64,000 nucleotides of DNA, taken from positions 10,931,580 to 10,995,579 of the forward strand of contig JASEVX010000017.1 of NCBI GenBank assembly GCA_031761405.1, written 5' to 3'. The notes under the pieces are model-generated. The model worked only from the letters and a program-made list of their open reading frames with translations, ran no database searches and had not been told where the DNA came from. The DNA comes from Serripes groenlandicus (Eukaryota > Mollusca > Bivalvia > Cardiida > Cardiidae). Positions 51,810 through 63,521 of this stretch are shown here, in pieces (position 1 is the first letter of the stretch; each line of letters opens with the position of its first letter). Both the position numbers and the translations under genes were made by a program.

Positions 51810-52824
51810 ATGGAGTTTTGGGATAACTGTGGCACCTGGGACACGAAATCAACGTCCACAAAAACAACTCGCCAAGAGAATATCAGAACTTCGCCAACAA
51901 CGAAAAATCTTATTTTGGAAGAAGTGAAATAAACTAGAATGGAGTGCTCCCCGGAGCACGTGTGTCACCTGCCGGGGCCTTGTCAGAAAATTTTAATTTT
52001 TGACAGAAAAGGGGCAATAACTCTGATATAAAAAATATTGGGATTTTCCCCTTTTGTGAACCTATCACACACATTGATATAAACATTTGTCAGAAGTTTC
52101 AATGTAATCCTTTGAGTAGAAAAAAAGTTATTTGAAAACGTGACGAAAAAGTGTGACGACAGACAGACAGACAGTCGCCGGACAAAAACAAAAGTTATCC
52201 CTAAGTGCCTACCATGCTACGCAGGTGACACAAAAAACCAGTGAAGGCAATTTTCAAAGATAATTTTGATACAGATCATCAGCCACGCGACTCTAAAATG
52301 ATCCATAATATAACATCTAAACTTACAAAAGAAACTGGTACTGGCTACAGGCAGAATACGGCTGATGATATGCAAGCAGTAATAAATATGACATCTCACC
52401 CGCACCCTTTTGTACGAGAAGTCATTCAGTCATTTGGAAAGCCCCCAAACATTATTTGTTATACTGATAATCAGCTGAATCGCCTTTCAAAGTCCATGCA
52501 AACTTCTATAATTGGAATTGATAGAACCTTTAATTCAAAGAAAACAAAGAAAATTGAAGAACAATACAAACATGTCGGACCCTATTTGACTGAGAAACTA
52601 CTTCCATCCATCAGAGGTACGTGCATGCTATCCATAAAGCAGATCATCGGGTGCCCATCAATTGGAAAAATAATCTCTGTGAATCTATGAATCATACTTT
52701 AAAATTGGATGTAAATTGGAAACCATCGAAACTACCGGATCTTATATCCATGTTAGAAAAGGAAATACTGCATCAGGAATCTTTGGATATAGGGGTTCTA
52801 TACGTGCATGGTGATTTTGAGTAG
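51810..52824 (+). pseudogene. DDE transposase (MULE-like), broken
   Basis: Segment 1 (51810-51928) reads MEFWDNCGTWDTKSTSTKTT... LILEEV. After removal of the insertion 51929-52245 the frame continues KAIFKDNFDTDHQPRD..., KPPNIICYTDNQLNRLSKSM, and IGIDRTFN, with the likely first catalytic Asp. The segment with the second Asp is missing. The C-terminus, in another frame (52621-52824), reads WKNNLCESMNHTLKLDVNWK, matching the NN..ES.N box with the likely catalytic Glu. MULE affiliation is inferred from these boxes. Confidence 0.72.
51929..52239 (+). mobile_element. 311-bp insertion in the transposase gene
   Basis: Flanked by agtgaa (51923-51928 and 52240-52245). Contains inverted words gtgtcacctgc and gcaggtgacac, a (gaca)n run and a ggggcaataactctgat phrase. 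Removing the insertion plus one agtgaa (317 bp) restores the reading frame exactly. The family is unclassified, but the ggcaataactc word recurs at 56022 and 63330. Confidence 0.8.
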
Positions 52825-52991
52825 GCACTCGCGGTCCGCTGTCTACAGATATCCCTCCTCTGTTATAAACAGAAATTGAAAAGACAACTCTATATCGTAT
52901 TTTTTTTTAAATTTCGGAGAAAACGAACGGTTGATGCTCATTTAAAGTCAACAGATGGTGGGCTGGTAATTCCGAAAACCACAGCATTAGC

Positions 52992-54508
52992 AAACAAGAG
53001 GGCCAAGATGGCCTTAAATCGATCACCTAATTGATAGTAAATTAGTAGCAAATATTTAACTGTATATCTGGGAAAATTTTATCAGGGAGTGCAAATGAAA
53101 CTGCAAGGAGTGGACACTTCTCAAGAAACAGCTTATCAGTAAAGGCCATTTATATCTTGAAATCTAACAAGAACTTTAATAAGAATGGAATTATAAAGTT
53201 TTTGTCATTTGGCACCTTTCCTGATGCCGCCTTGCTGCCCTGTTTTTCAACGAAATCAATATGGCTTCAACAGTTTATTTAGAAACATTAAGGAACATTT
53301 CTACCAAATTATCTTGCAATCGCACAAGTAGATTATGGAGGAAAAGGATCTTAAAATTTGGGTATTTTTCTCACTTTCTGATGCCGCAGCAACCAAAGTT
53401 CTCAATGGAATTTAAATATTTGAACAATTTTGAAAGAGGACCACCAAAGGAACATTCTTGTGATGTTTTGTGGAAATTGGTCTATTGGAATGGTAGGAGT
53501 TGGTTGTCATTTGTAGCTAAAAGTTCAATTTACCCTTTTTGTGATGACGCCTGGTTGATATGATTGTGTAATCAATCAAAACGGCTTAAACAAATTAAAT
53601 AGAGGATCATTACAGTAAGATTCGTATTATATTTTCTTAAAATCAGACAAACACTTTCATAAAAATGGAATTTTCAAATTGTCATTTTGCCCCTTTTCTG
53701 ATGCCGCCTGACTGCCACGTTTTTCGACCAATCAGTATGGCTTGAACAATTTTTATAGAGGGTCACCCAAGGAACATTTCTACCAAATTAAATTTGAATC
53801 TGACAGGCAGATTCGGAGGAGAAGATTTTTAAAGTTTGGACATTTTGTCCCCTTTCTGATGCCGCAGCAACCGAAGTTCTCATTGGAATTTTAATCTTTG
53901 AACAATTTTGAAAGAGGACCACCAAAGGAACATTCCTGTGATGTTTTGTGGAAATTGGTCTATTGGAATGGTAGGAGTTGGTTGTCATTTGTAGCTAGAA
54001 GTTCAATTTACCCCTTTTGTGATGACGCCTGGTTGCTATGATTGTGTAACCAATCAAAACGGCTTAAACAAATGAAAAAGAGGATCATTACAGTAAGATT
54101 CGTATTATATTTTCTTAAAATTAGACAAGCACTTTCATAAAAATGGAATTTTCAAATTTTGTCATTTTGCCCCTTTTTTGATGCCGCCTGACTGCCATGT
54201 TTTTCGACCAATCAGTATGGCTTGAACAATTTTTATAGAGGGTCACCCAAGGAACATTTCAGAGGAGAAGATTTTTAAAGTTTGGACATTTTGTCCCCTT
54301 TCTGATGCCGCAGCAACCAAAGTTCTCAATGGAATTTAAAACTTTGAACAATTTTGAAAGAGGACCACCAAAGGAACATTCCTGTGATGTTTGGTGGAAA
54401 TTGTTCTTGCGGTTCAGGAGGAGATGATGTTTAAAGCTAAAAGTTAACGACGGACACAAAGTGATCAGAATAGCTCACCTTGAGCCTTTGGCTCTAGGTG
54501 ATCTAAAA
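52992..54508 (+). mobile_element. Tandem-unit repeat C, copy with about 460-bp units
   Basis: Starts aacaagagggccaagatggc and ends agcctttggctctaggtgat. Inside, the words tcattttgccccttttctga, gaccaatcagtatggcttga and ccaaaggaacattcctgtga recur at about 476 and 445 bp spacing (landmark at 53452, 53928, 54373). It has a gttaacgacggaca tract near the 3' end. Non-coding. Confidence 0.75.
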
Positions 54509-54734
54509 AACCAGGCCGACAAAAAAAAAAAGAGTAAAAAGTTCAAAAACAGTTACAATTCCAAAGAGACAGCGGACCGAGTAGATGTTTTCAAAATGTT
54601 TTCATCACCAAATTAACATGTTTAACGAATTTTCTTTCAGCAAAATACGATGATATTATCTGTTTTCAAACAAAAAATCAACACCCAATTGATATACTCA
54701 CAATAATCTTATGAAACAATACTACTGTTTTCAA

Positions 54735-55010
54735 CAATATTTCAGTTGATCTAAACAGTCTGGTAACCTCTGGCGCGGTCTAACAGCCCGTAAGTTAATA
54801 CTAGGACTGTTGAACCTTTCACCAATATTTCAGTTGATCTTAACAGTCTGGTAACCTCTGGCGTGGTCTAACAGCCCGTAAGTTAATACTAGGACTGTTG
54901 AACTTTTCACCAATATTTCAGTTGATCTAACAGTTTGGTAACCTCTGGTTTAAAGACTGTTAACCTCTGGCGCAGCTTAAAAACTCGTAAGTTAATATTC
55001 AGTCTTTAAA
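54735..55010 (+). repeat. 88-bp tandem repeat, 3 copies
   Basis: caatatttcagttgatct at 54735, 54823 and 54911, exactly 88 bp apart. The third unit is partly rearranged (a duplicated ctgttaacctctggcgc). Confidence 0.9.
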
Positions 55011-55020
55011 TTCTCACGAG

Positions 55021-56252
55021 AGACTCATGACCTTGACGTGGTGCATGGGTTTAATCCATACTTTTTTTTTATTACAATTTTCATTTAATTTATTTATATA
55101 TTGAAATTCATGAGTATCAACATCAGCATGATATTAAAATAGAAAATGTTTCTTCCAAAGGGTGCTTCATAATCAAATAAATATATTCATATTGAACTCT
55201 TGATATCAACCTACATTTCATGTCGCTTAATGATTGTATCGCCTTTTCTACAAACCGTATTCCACTTGTATATTTAACGACCATTATGGAAAACCTATGA
55301 TTAAAAGTGGAAAACATTGTGGCAAAAGAACTATGTTTTCAAAAGGCTGCCTATATGAAAGCACATAGCACATAGCATATATCTGGCCCCGTAATATTCA
55401 GTGTGCAGACTTATGAAATTTAAATTGAATTATGTTTAACGATTGTATCGCCTTTTCATGCGTCTGCACCCTGTAATTATGAGTAATATGCAATTGAAGT
55501 GACCCGTAAAATTAACACGGGCGTAATATATACAAACCGAATTCCACTTGTATATTTTACGACCGTGCTAATTTTACGGGTCTTCGCATTGCAAGTAAAA
55601 ATCGGTAAATGAGATCTAAGAAATGACATTCATAGGTTATTCGATACTGTATCACTTATTTAGGTAGAAATATAAAACTTGCAATGACATTGCCGAATAA
55701 ATGCATACTGAAGAAAAACCTTATATGTATATATCAATATCACCGGAGCAGCATCATAAATGGTCTATATGAGGGAAATGGTTAAACAATTGAAATTGTC
55801 ATATTGCCTTCTCCCACAAGGAAACCCCTTTACATGAAATAATACATTAACTCTTCGCATTGAATATTATACTAAACAAGAGCTATTGGAGGACAGCTCG
55901 CTCGACTATATGCCGCTTATTCACATAAAGCACTATTTCATTACATTGCACTTAAGTACTTTAAAATCATATATACTCTATATGTAAAAGCAACTGAATA
56001 GATATTTTCTACGTCAATTAAGGGCAATAACTCCATATTTAAGATACAATGGAGTTATCTAACCTAATTGTGTGATGGTCCTTAACATGTGTGAAGTATG
56101 AAGTGATTTGAATGAAGGGTATTGAATGATCACAATTAGAAAGGAACGTAACCAAAAATGATGAATTTATCTCAAATTCTCAATCAAACAAAACTCATGT
56201 TTTTTACCTCAAAAAGTCACACTCGGCATCTTAAACATACAATGTGAAAATA
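55021..56252. other. No gene; scattered repeat fragments
   Basis: A TTAA MITE scrap (gtggaaaacattgtggcaaa, near 55298-55330). Duplicated phrases gattgtatcgccttttc (55232 and 55444) and ccgtattccacttgtatatt-like words (55255 and 55538). 55980-56240 resembles the unit block at 58608-58983. No coding signal. Confidence 0.5.
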
Positions 56253-58596
56253 AACAAGAGGGCCAAGATGGCCCTAAAATCGATCACCTGAATGATAGTT
56301 AATTAGAAGCAAATATTTAACTGCAAATATCTGTGAAAATTTGATCAGGAGTTCAAATGAAACTGCAAGGAGTGGAAATAGTCCATTTTTATCTTGAAAT
56401 CTAACAAGAGCTTTCTCAATTTCTGATGCTGCAGCAACAAAGGTTCTACACAGAATGCAAGTATTTGAACAATTTTGAAAGAGGACCATCAAAGGAACAT
56501 TCCTGTGAAGTAACATTGAAATTGGTCAAGTGGAATGGTAGGAGTTGTCATTTGTAGCTAAAAGTTCAATTTACCCCTTTTGTGATGACGCGAGGTTGCT
56601 ATGATTTTGTAACTAATCAAAACAGCTTGAACAAATTAAATGTAGAGGATCACTGAAGTAGGATTTATATTCAATTTCCTTAATATCAGACAAGAACTTT
56701 TAAAGCTTGGACATTTTGCCCCCTTTCTGATGCTGCAGCAACCCTGGCGGCCATGTTTTTCAACCGATCGGAAATATTTGAACAATCTTGGTAAAGGGTG
56801 CCCCAAGAAACATTTGTGCAAAATAATTTTCAAATTGGGCCAGTACTTTTGGACAAGAAGATTTTTAAAATTTTAACAAAAAAAAACCAAGCTCCTCCTC
56901 CTGGCGGCCATGTTTTTCAACCGATCGGAAATATTTGAACAATCTTGGTAAAGGGTGCCCCAAGGAACATTTGTGCAAAATAATTTTCAAATCGGGCCAG
57001 TACTTTTGGTCAAGAAGATTTTTAAAATTTTAACAATGCACATATAAGGAAAACAGGCTCCGCCCCCTGGCGGCCATGTTTTTCAACCGATCGGAAATAT
57101 TTGAACAATCTTGGTAAAGGGTGCCCCAATACACATTTGTGGAAAATAATTTTCAAATCGGGCAAGTACTTTTGGACAAGAAGATTTTTTAAGTTTTAAC
57201 AATGCACGTAGAAGGAAAACAAGCTTCGCCCCCTGGCGGCCATGTTTTTCAACGGATCGGAAATATTTGAACAATCTTGGTAAAGGGTGCCCCAAGGAAC
57301 ATTTGTGCAAAATAATTTTCAAATCGGGCCAGTACTTTTGGTCAAGAAGATTTTTAAAATTTTAACAATGCACATATAAGGAAAACAGGCTCCGCCCCCT
57401 GGCGGCCATGTTTTTCAACCGATCGGAAATATTTGAACAATCTAGGTAAAGGGTGCCCCAATGAACATTTGTGGAAAATAATTTTCAAATCGGGCCAGTA
57501 CTTTTGGACAAGAAGTTTTTTTAAGTTTTAACAATGCACGTATAAGGAAAACAAGCTCCGCGCCCTGGCGGCCATGTTTTTCAACGGATCGGGAATATTT
57601 GAACAATCTTGGTAAAGGGTGCCCCAAGGAACATTTGTGCAAAATAATTTTCAAATTGGGCCAGTACTTTTTGACAAGAAGATTTTTAAAATTTTAACAA
57701 TGCACATATAAGGAAAACAGGCTCCACCCCCTGGCGGCCATGTTTTTCAATCGATCGGATATATTTGAACAATCTTGGTAAAGGGTGCCCCAATCAACAT
57801 TTGTGGAAAATAATTTTCAAATCGGGCCAGTACTTTTGGACAAGAAGATTTTTTAAGTTTTAACAATGCACATATAAGGAAAACAAGTTCCACGCCCTGG
57901 CGGCCATGTTTTTCAACGGATCGGAAATATTTGAACAATCTTCGTAAAGGGTGCCCCAAGGAACATTTGTGCAAAACAATTTTCAAATCGGGCCAGTACT
58001 TTTTGACAAGAAGATTTTTAAAATTTTAACAATGCACATATAAGGAAAACAGGCTCCGCCCCCTGGCGGCCATGTTTTTCAACCGATCGGAAATTTTTGA
58101 ACAATCTTGGTAAAGGGTGCCCCAATGTACATTTGTGCAAAATAATTGTCAAATCGGGCCAGTACTTCTGGACAAGAAGATTTTTAAAGTTTTAACAATG
58201 CACATATAAGGAAAATAAGCTCCGCCCCCTGGCGGCCATGTTTTTCAACGGATCGGAAATATTTGAACAATCTTGGTAGAGGGTACCCCAAGGAACATTT
58301 GTGCAAAATAATTTTTAAATCGGGCCAGTACTTTTGGACAAGAAGATTTTTTAAGATTTGGCAATTTTCCCCTTTTCTGTTGCCGCGGCAACCAAAGTTC
58401 TCGATGGAATTTAAATCTTTGAACAATTTTTAAAGAGGTTCACCAAAGGAACATTCCTGTGAAGTTTGGTTGAAATTGGTCAAGTGGTTAAGGAGGAGAT
58501 GATCTAAATGTTAACGACGGACGACGACGGACGACGTAAGACGGACAAAAAGTGATCAGAATAGCTCACCTTGAGCCTTTGGCTCTAGGTGATCTA
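56253..58596 (+). mobile_element. Tandem-unit repeat C, copy with 166-bp units
   Basis: Same ends as 52992-54508 (aacaagagggccaagatggc and agcctttggctctaggtgat), so the two are one family. The middle is a 166-bp tandem array (listed separately). A gacgacgacggacgacg tract precedes the end. The minus-strand ORFs of 65-80 codons are repeat translations. Confidence 0.8.
56746..58396 (+). repeat. 166-bp tandem array with 332-bp higher-order structure
   Basis: ggcggccatgtttttcaa starts at 56746, 56903, 57069, 57235, 57401, 57567, 57733, 57899, 58065 and 58231; from 56903 on, every step is exactly 166. Units alternate between type A (caaccgatcgg, catttgtgg, aacaagctcc) and type B (caacggatcgg, aaggaacatttgtgc, acaggctcc), so the true repeat is a 332-bp dimer. 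Confidence 0.93.
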
Positions 58597-58607
58597 AAAA
58601 TAACATG

Positions 58608-58983
58608 AAAATTCCAACTTGCCCTAAATCTTTAACCACCCACAATAATGTTTTTGACCCCAAAAAGAAGGTCACAATCAGCATCTTCAGCATTCAATGT
58701 GGAGAAAGGTATGATATGTATTTATATTCCAAATATGAAAGCCCTAGCATAAGTTCTTATTGAGAATAATTAAAAAATAAAATAAAATTCCAACTTTCCC
58801 TAAAGCTTTAACCGCCCGAAATCATGTTTTTTACCCCAAAAAGAAGGTCACACTCAGCATCATCAGCATTCAATGTAAAGAAAGGTATAACATGTAGCTA
58901 TATTCCGAATATGAAAGCCCTAGCACAAATACTTATGAATGAAAATGCCAACTTACCCTAAAACCTTAACCGGACGCCAACGC
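58608..58983 (+). repeat. About 176-bp tandem repeat, two units plus a partial
   Basis: attccaactt at 58611 and 58787, with a diverged third at 58945. The units share ccccaaaaagaaggtcaca and atatgaaagccctagca. A relative of this sequence lies near 56160-56240. Confidence 0.8.
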
Positions 58984-59011
58984 CGGGGCAACAACACTTG
59001 GCTCAACTAAG

Positions 59012-60911
59012 ATGGAATCAGATCAACAACAAATTATGCATGGTATGCTTACGCATTCTGAAGCTATTGCCAACAAGCACCATTTGCTTGGAAACGATGC
59101 AGGGGTACCAAACAGCCTAGGCGTACCTCTGCTCGGTGAACCGCTCCGCAAATGCTGCGAAAGTACTGGCCAAGATGTAAAATCTTATGTTTCGTATTCG
59201 TCACATTTACAAGAAAATGTAACTGACAAAACACGACAATATTTGTTGCTTTTACTTTATAGACAGGTACAGACATCAACAAATACTTCTACTGCTTCGA
59301 GTACTCCGGCGTTTTCATTGCATAATGTTCTTCCACAACCGGAACCATCAACATCACAGGTAAGTCCGGCGCCTTCCATATCCTCCCCTGAAAATACAAG
59401 TAGGCGGTTGACAGTTATGGACCAATTAAAGGAACGTGTTGGTAAAGTTGATGTAGAAACTCCACTGCCTACAAAAGGTGAGTGTAAAGAATATTTAGAG
59501 GAATTAAACCTCACTGTACCGGACAAAGGTAAAACAATAAAAGAAACGGTTGTCGTGCACTCGAACTGATATGTAATTACATGGCGAAAAAGGTATGGTT
59601 TAAAGTGTTAAAGTTGAACAACAAGCTTGTGTTACCTTTCTAAACATCGGACCGCAAGGTCAGTATTTAGGATAACAGAGGTGCCTGCAAGACGAGGAGG
59701 GGCAGAGATAATTAACAAACAAGAGGGCCATGATGTCCCTATAATCGCTCAACTGATTTTTTTTTTTACTTTAGCTATATAAGGCCCGCCCCCTGGCGGC
59801 CATAGTTTCCAACACTCAACTTGGCTTGGCTTGAAGGAATCTGAGAGGGTCACCCTAGGAACATTTCTACAAAATTATTTGAAAATCGGCCCGACACTTT
59901 TGGAGAAGATTTTTTAAGTTTTCACTATAGCCATATAATGCAAAATAGCCCTGCCCACTGGCGGCCATGTTTTTTGACCAATCAACATGGCTTGAAGGAA
60001 TCGGAAAGAGGGTCATCCAAGGAACATTTTTACAAAATTATTTGAAAATCGGCCTGACACTTTCGGAGAAGATTTTTTAAGTTTTCACTATAGCCATATA
60101 AGGCCAAATAGCCCCGCCCACCTGGCGGCCATGTTTTTCGACCAATCAACATGGCTTGAAGGAATCTGACAGAGGGTCATACAAGGAACATTTCGACAAA
60201 ATTATTTGAAAATCTGTCAACCAGTTTGGGAGAAGAAGAATTTTGAAGTTTTCATTTCGTTGCCATGGAAACCAGAATTCTGCATGGATCCAAACAATTT
60301 GAAGGAAATCTGGTGAGGTCATTGAGAGGATGCTTTCTGTGAAGTTTCATCCTAATTGAGCCACTGGTTACTGAGGAGAAGAAGTTGACGCACGACGCAC
60401 GCCGGACAAAAAGGCGATCACAATAACTCACCTTGAGCAAAGCTCAGGGTGAGCTAAAAAGTAAGTAAACAAATCGAGTCCCAGTCATGGCCATTGCTGA
60501 AAATTGAAAAAGTTCCGGGTAAGGGGTTAGGTGTATTTTCTAAAATTGCAATATCAAAAGGCACAGTTATCTGTGATTATCACGGAGAAATTGTATCAGA
60601 AGCTGATGGCGAGTATTGTTATAACGAACTTTACAAGGACAATGAGAATAACACATGTATGTGCAAGTTTAAGTACGGCGGAGTAAGTTATTATTATTGC
60701 GATGCAGTAAGACCATGTGAGTGCCATCCAAATAAATAAATTAAGGGACGTGTTTTGAACCATAGCAGGAAGAGTCCCAATGTAAAGCTCGAACTGGAAA
60801 CGATAAGATCATTTTATTGATGGAGACAATGAAAGATGTTTCTGAACATTTGAACTGACATTTGATTACGGCTGTGCAGACGATAAGCGATCTGACCAGG
60901 AACTCTGGATG
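59012..60911 (+). pseudogene. Broken KMT5A-like SET-domain gene, split by repeat C
   Basis: ORF 59012-59569 (185 codons, ATG) has THSEAIANKHHLL near its start and a Ser/Thr/Pro-rich middle. I do not recognise a domain in it. After a repeat insertion, 60494-60739 reads KVPGKGLGVFSKIAISKGTV then ICDYHGEIVSEADGE, the start of a SET domain. In later frames come GRVLNHSRKSPNVKLELE (60746-60817) and LTFDYGCADDKRSDQELWM (60855-60911), the NHS and FDYG active-site boxes. The order suits KMT5A-type lysine methyltransferases. At least two frameshifts make it a pseudogene. Linking the first ORF to the SET part is inference. Confidence 0.65.
59724..60459 (+). mobile_element. Tandem-unit repeat C, copy with 164-bp units
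   Basis: Starts aacaagagggccatgatgtc and ends ttgagcaaagctcagggtga. Three internal units (ggcggccat at 59796, 59960 and 60124, 164 bp apart) with gaccaatcaacatggcttga. It separates the two coding parts of the SET-domain pseudogene. Confidence 0.8.
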
Positions 60912-61060
60912 TAAGTATTCAGTACCCACCTCTAGAAAGGCAACTTTAGACGGGAAGGGAGATCCTCAAGGTCTCACCGGGTGTACTACACACCAGCTAT
61001 TGTTCGCTGATAGACTTGAAATGTACTCACTATGTAAATATCTGTTTTCCCTTAGCAGTG

Positions 61061-61149
61061 ATTGATTGTGGTTTAACTCCGTTTTCAACAATGTTTCAGT
61101 CATATCAAGGCGACCAGTTCACCTACTCATGCGTTTCCTGGTTTTCTCT
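61061..61149 (-). mobile_element. SINE 3' end fragment
   Basis: Minus-strand tail of the (CAAT)n SINE: tail remnant attgattg, tail core ccttgatatgactgaaacat and ctactcatgcgtttcctggt. The head is absent. Confidence 0.7.
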
Positions 61150-61284
61150 TAACACTGACATATAGGCCCATGGGGCCTGGTGTTTTCCTATTACTATATT
61201 AAGTACACATGTACTTATTTACTTATTTGTTAGTCCCGCGTTCCATTCAATACACATTAAGCATAGCTTTCTTAAGTTGTATCC

Positions 61285-62195
61285 CGACAACAGATTAACA
61301 GGCGGTAAAACTGCTACTTTGGTCAGAAACCCGTTCTGGAGGTCGCCGAAGTGAACAGTGTTCATCAAAACATGGTCGGATTTCTACGAAATAAGCATAA
61401 GAATGACAACAGGATGTATATCGAATAAATCCAACCACATTCATGTGCCGAGTACGTCGTATTAAGCCAGAAAATAGAGAATAACAGGCGGTAAAACTGC
61501 TACTTTGGTCAGAAACCCAGTATGGAGGTCGCCGAAGTGAACAGTGTTCATCAAAACATGGTCCGATTGTCACAAAGTAAGCCTAATAATGACAACACTG
61601 TGTATATATAATAGAGTCAATCGCTTTCATGTGCAGAACACGTCGTATTATGCCCGAAAATCGAGATTAATAGGCGGTAAAACTTTGGTCAGAAACCCTG
61701 TCTGGAGGTCGCCGAAATGAACAATAGCGAAAAATGATGTAAATGTCAAGAAATTAGGAACAAAATAACAACAAGATGCATACCTTGTCATTTAATGCCA
61801 GAAAATTGAGAATAACATGCAGTACCACTACTCTTATGGTCAAAAACCATGTTTAGGGATCTCCGAAGTGAACAGTTCTCATTTAAATAAGAACGGATTT
61901 TAACAAAATCTGCATTTAATTGACAAGCAGCCTCATATATAGTAAAATAAATAACATTATATAGAATATGCGGTCGTTTGATACCCGAAAAAAGAAAATT
62001 GCATCAGTACCACTGCGAAATATGCACGAAAACCAGTTATATAAGATGTAAAATGAGTATTAATCACACTAATAGTTCAGATAGCGTCTTCAAAATCCAC
62101 CCAAATTTGATCTATGATGTATTCGTGGTTATACAAGAACAAAAAATGAAATCAATCATATTAAGGATGCCACATTTAAGCATAACGAATCCTTT
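61285..62195 (+). repeat. About 186-bp tandem repeat, five decaying units
   Basis: ggcggtaaaac landmarks at about 61300, 61486 and 61671, then decayed cagtaccact landmarks at 61821 and 62007. The first three units share tttggtcagaaaccc and ctggaggtcgccgaagtgaa. The ORF at 61978-62205 lies in the last unit and shows no domain. Confidence 0.8.
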
Positions 62196-62689
62196 TAAAA
62201 AATAAATTCCAAGCCGAAGCCTCTTTTTGGACGATGTTTTTGCTCGAACTCATTCAAAATGATAAATAAAATTCTATAAATTGTCCACACGTTAGATAAT
62301 TCAATTACCTTTGAGAAAATATAAACGTTTACCTGCATTTCTAGAAATTCTTTTGGAAAAGGTCATCTTAGCTCCTCGGAGATAAATCGGAGATTTTGTG
62401 AAAAAATACAGTAAGTCCAATTATTAGGTTAATAAGTCCCGGATAAATTCAAAACTTGGCAAAAACATCTCCTTTAACTATTCCAACACATATACGAAAG
62501 AAAGTCCAAAAAATAATTAAGCATCTCTGAAAAAATCCATGGCAGAGTAAATTTTTCCGTGGCGGAGATCGGTATAATTTTTTTATTTTTTTATTTTTTT
62601 ATACCCTTATATGTACATTGAACGTACGAAAAATATAAAAAAAAAATCCCAAAAAAGTCCCCATTTTCAAGCTCATGGCCAACCCTAAA
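62196..62689. other. No recognised feature
   Basis: AT-rich with a T-rich run near 62577-62605 and an A-rich run near 62636. No family match. Confidence 0.4.
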
Positions 62690-62775
62690 TCTCAGAACAA
62701 GCTGTTGAGCTTGGGTTCAAACTCACAACCCCTGTATTGAAAGTCTGCTAAATGAGCTAAGCCTGTTCTAGTTAT
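62690..62775 (-). mobile_element. SINE head fragment
   Basis: On the minus strand a diverged A box (cttagctcatttagcagact) is followed by caatacaggggttgtgag and B box ttgaacccaagctc. It matches the heads at 11590-11660 and 35386-35460. Confidence 0.65.
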
Positions 62776-63179
62776 TCTAGCAAGACTGCGAAGTACGGTA
62801 TACTACCTGACAACAACAACAACGTGATTAGGACACCATGTGCTCAGGGACATATTCGTTTTAATTACAACACAAAAGAAAGAGACAACTGTGTCATAAT
62901 TCTATATTGCATTGACTATGGGATCAGTAGCAATAGTAAAGGCAAAAGAGATGAACCAATGTGGTAGAATACGAAGGGGGCTCTTTCGCAAGTAAATTGT
63001 CACGATTTGGCATGTCGATTGTTTTACCACAAGAAACAAGAGCGCCAAATGTCACAAAATACGCCCGTCCTGTTTTTTTGAGACCAAGTATAGTGGTAAT
63101 TGGTTGTACGTCAGCCAAACTTAGAGAGCGGACACTGTTAGTACAGTTTTTGCCATTTCGACGGACATAATTGTGTAGT
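62776..63179. other. No gene recognised
   Basis: A (caa)n run near 62815. ORFs on both strands at 62924-63170 overlap each other and show no domain. Confidence 0.35.
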
Positions 63180-63521
63180 GACTAAGATAATGTTGTAAGT
63201 TATCAAACGTGACCAAGATATTCTGCCCATCAACATATTGTCTAAATTTGGTGATGATCGGATAAAGGCTTTACAAGTTATTTAGGTGACAAGACCAATT
63301 TTAGGTAATTTCTATAATTAAGGGGCAATAACTCTCTATCGACTGGAGCAATATAGCTAGTTATCGAACTTGTCCAAGATATTATGCTAATACACATTCT
63401 GACCAAATTTGGTGATGATTGGACAAAAGCTTCTAAAGTTATTGAGGTAATTTCTATAATTAAAGAGGGATAACTCGATTGACTAAAGCGATATGGCTAG
63501 TTATCGAACTTGTCCAAGATA
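63180..63521 (+). repeat. Dispersed repeat, three related units
   Basis: gttatcgaacttgtccaaga at 63360 and 63500 (diverged form at 63198), with aaatttggtgatgat following in the first two complete units and aattaaggggcaataactct between. The third unit is cut by the LINE that begins at about 63522. Confidence 0.75.

Noticed and set aside
57083..58426. Series of similar 70-80 codon ORFs on the minus strand
   Set aside because: Produced by the 166-bp tandem array (166 is not a multiple of three, so frames change from unit to unit).
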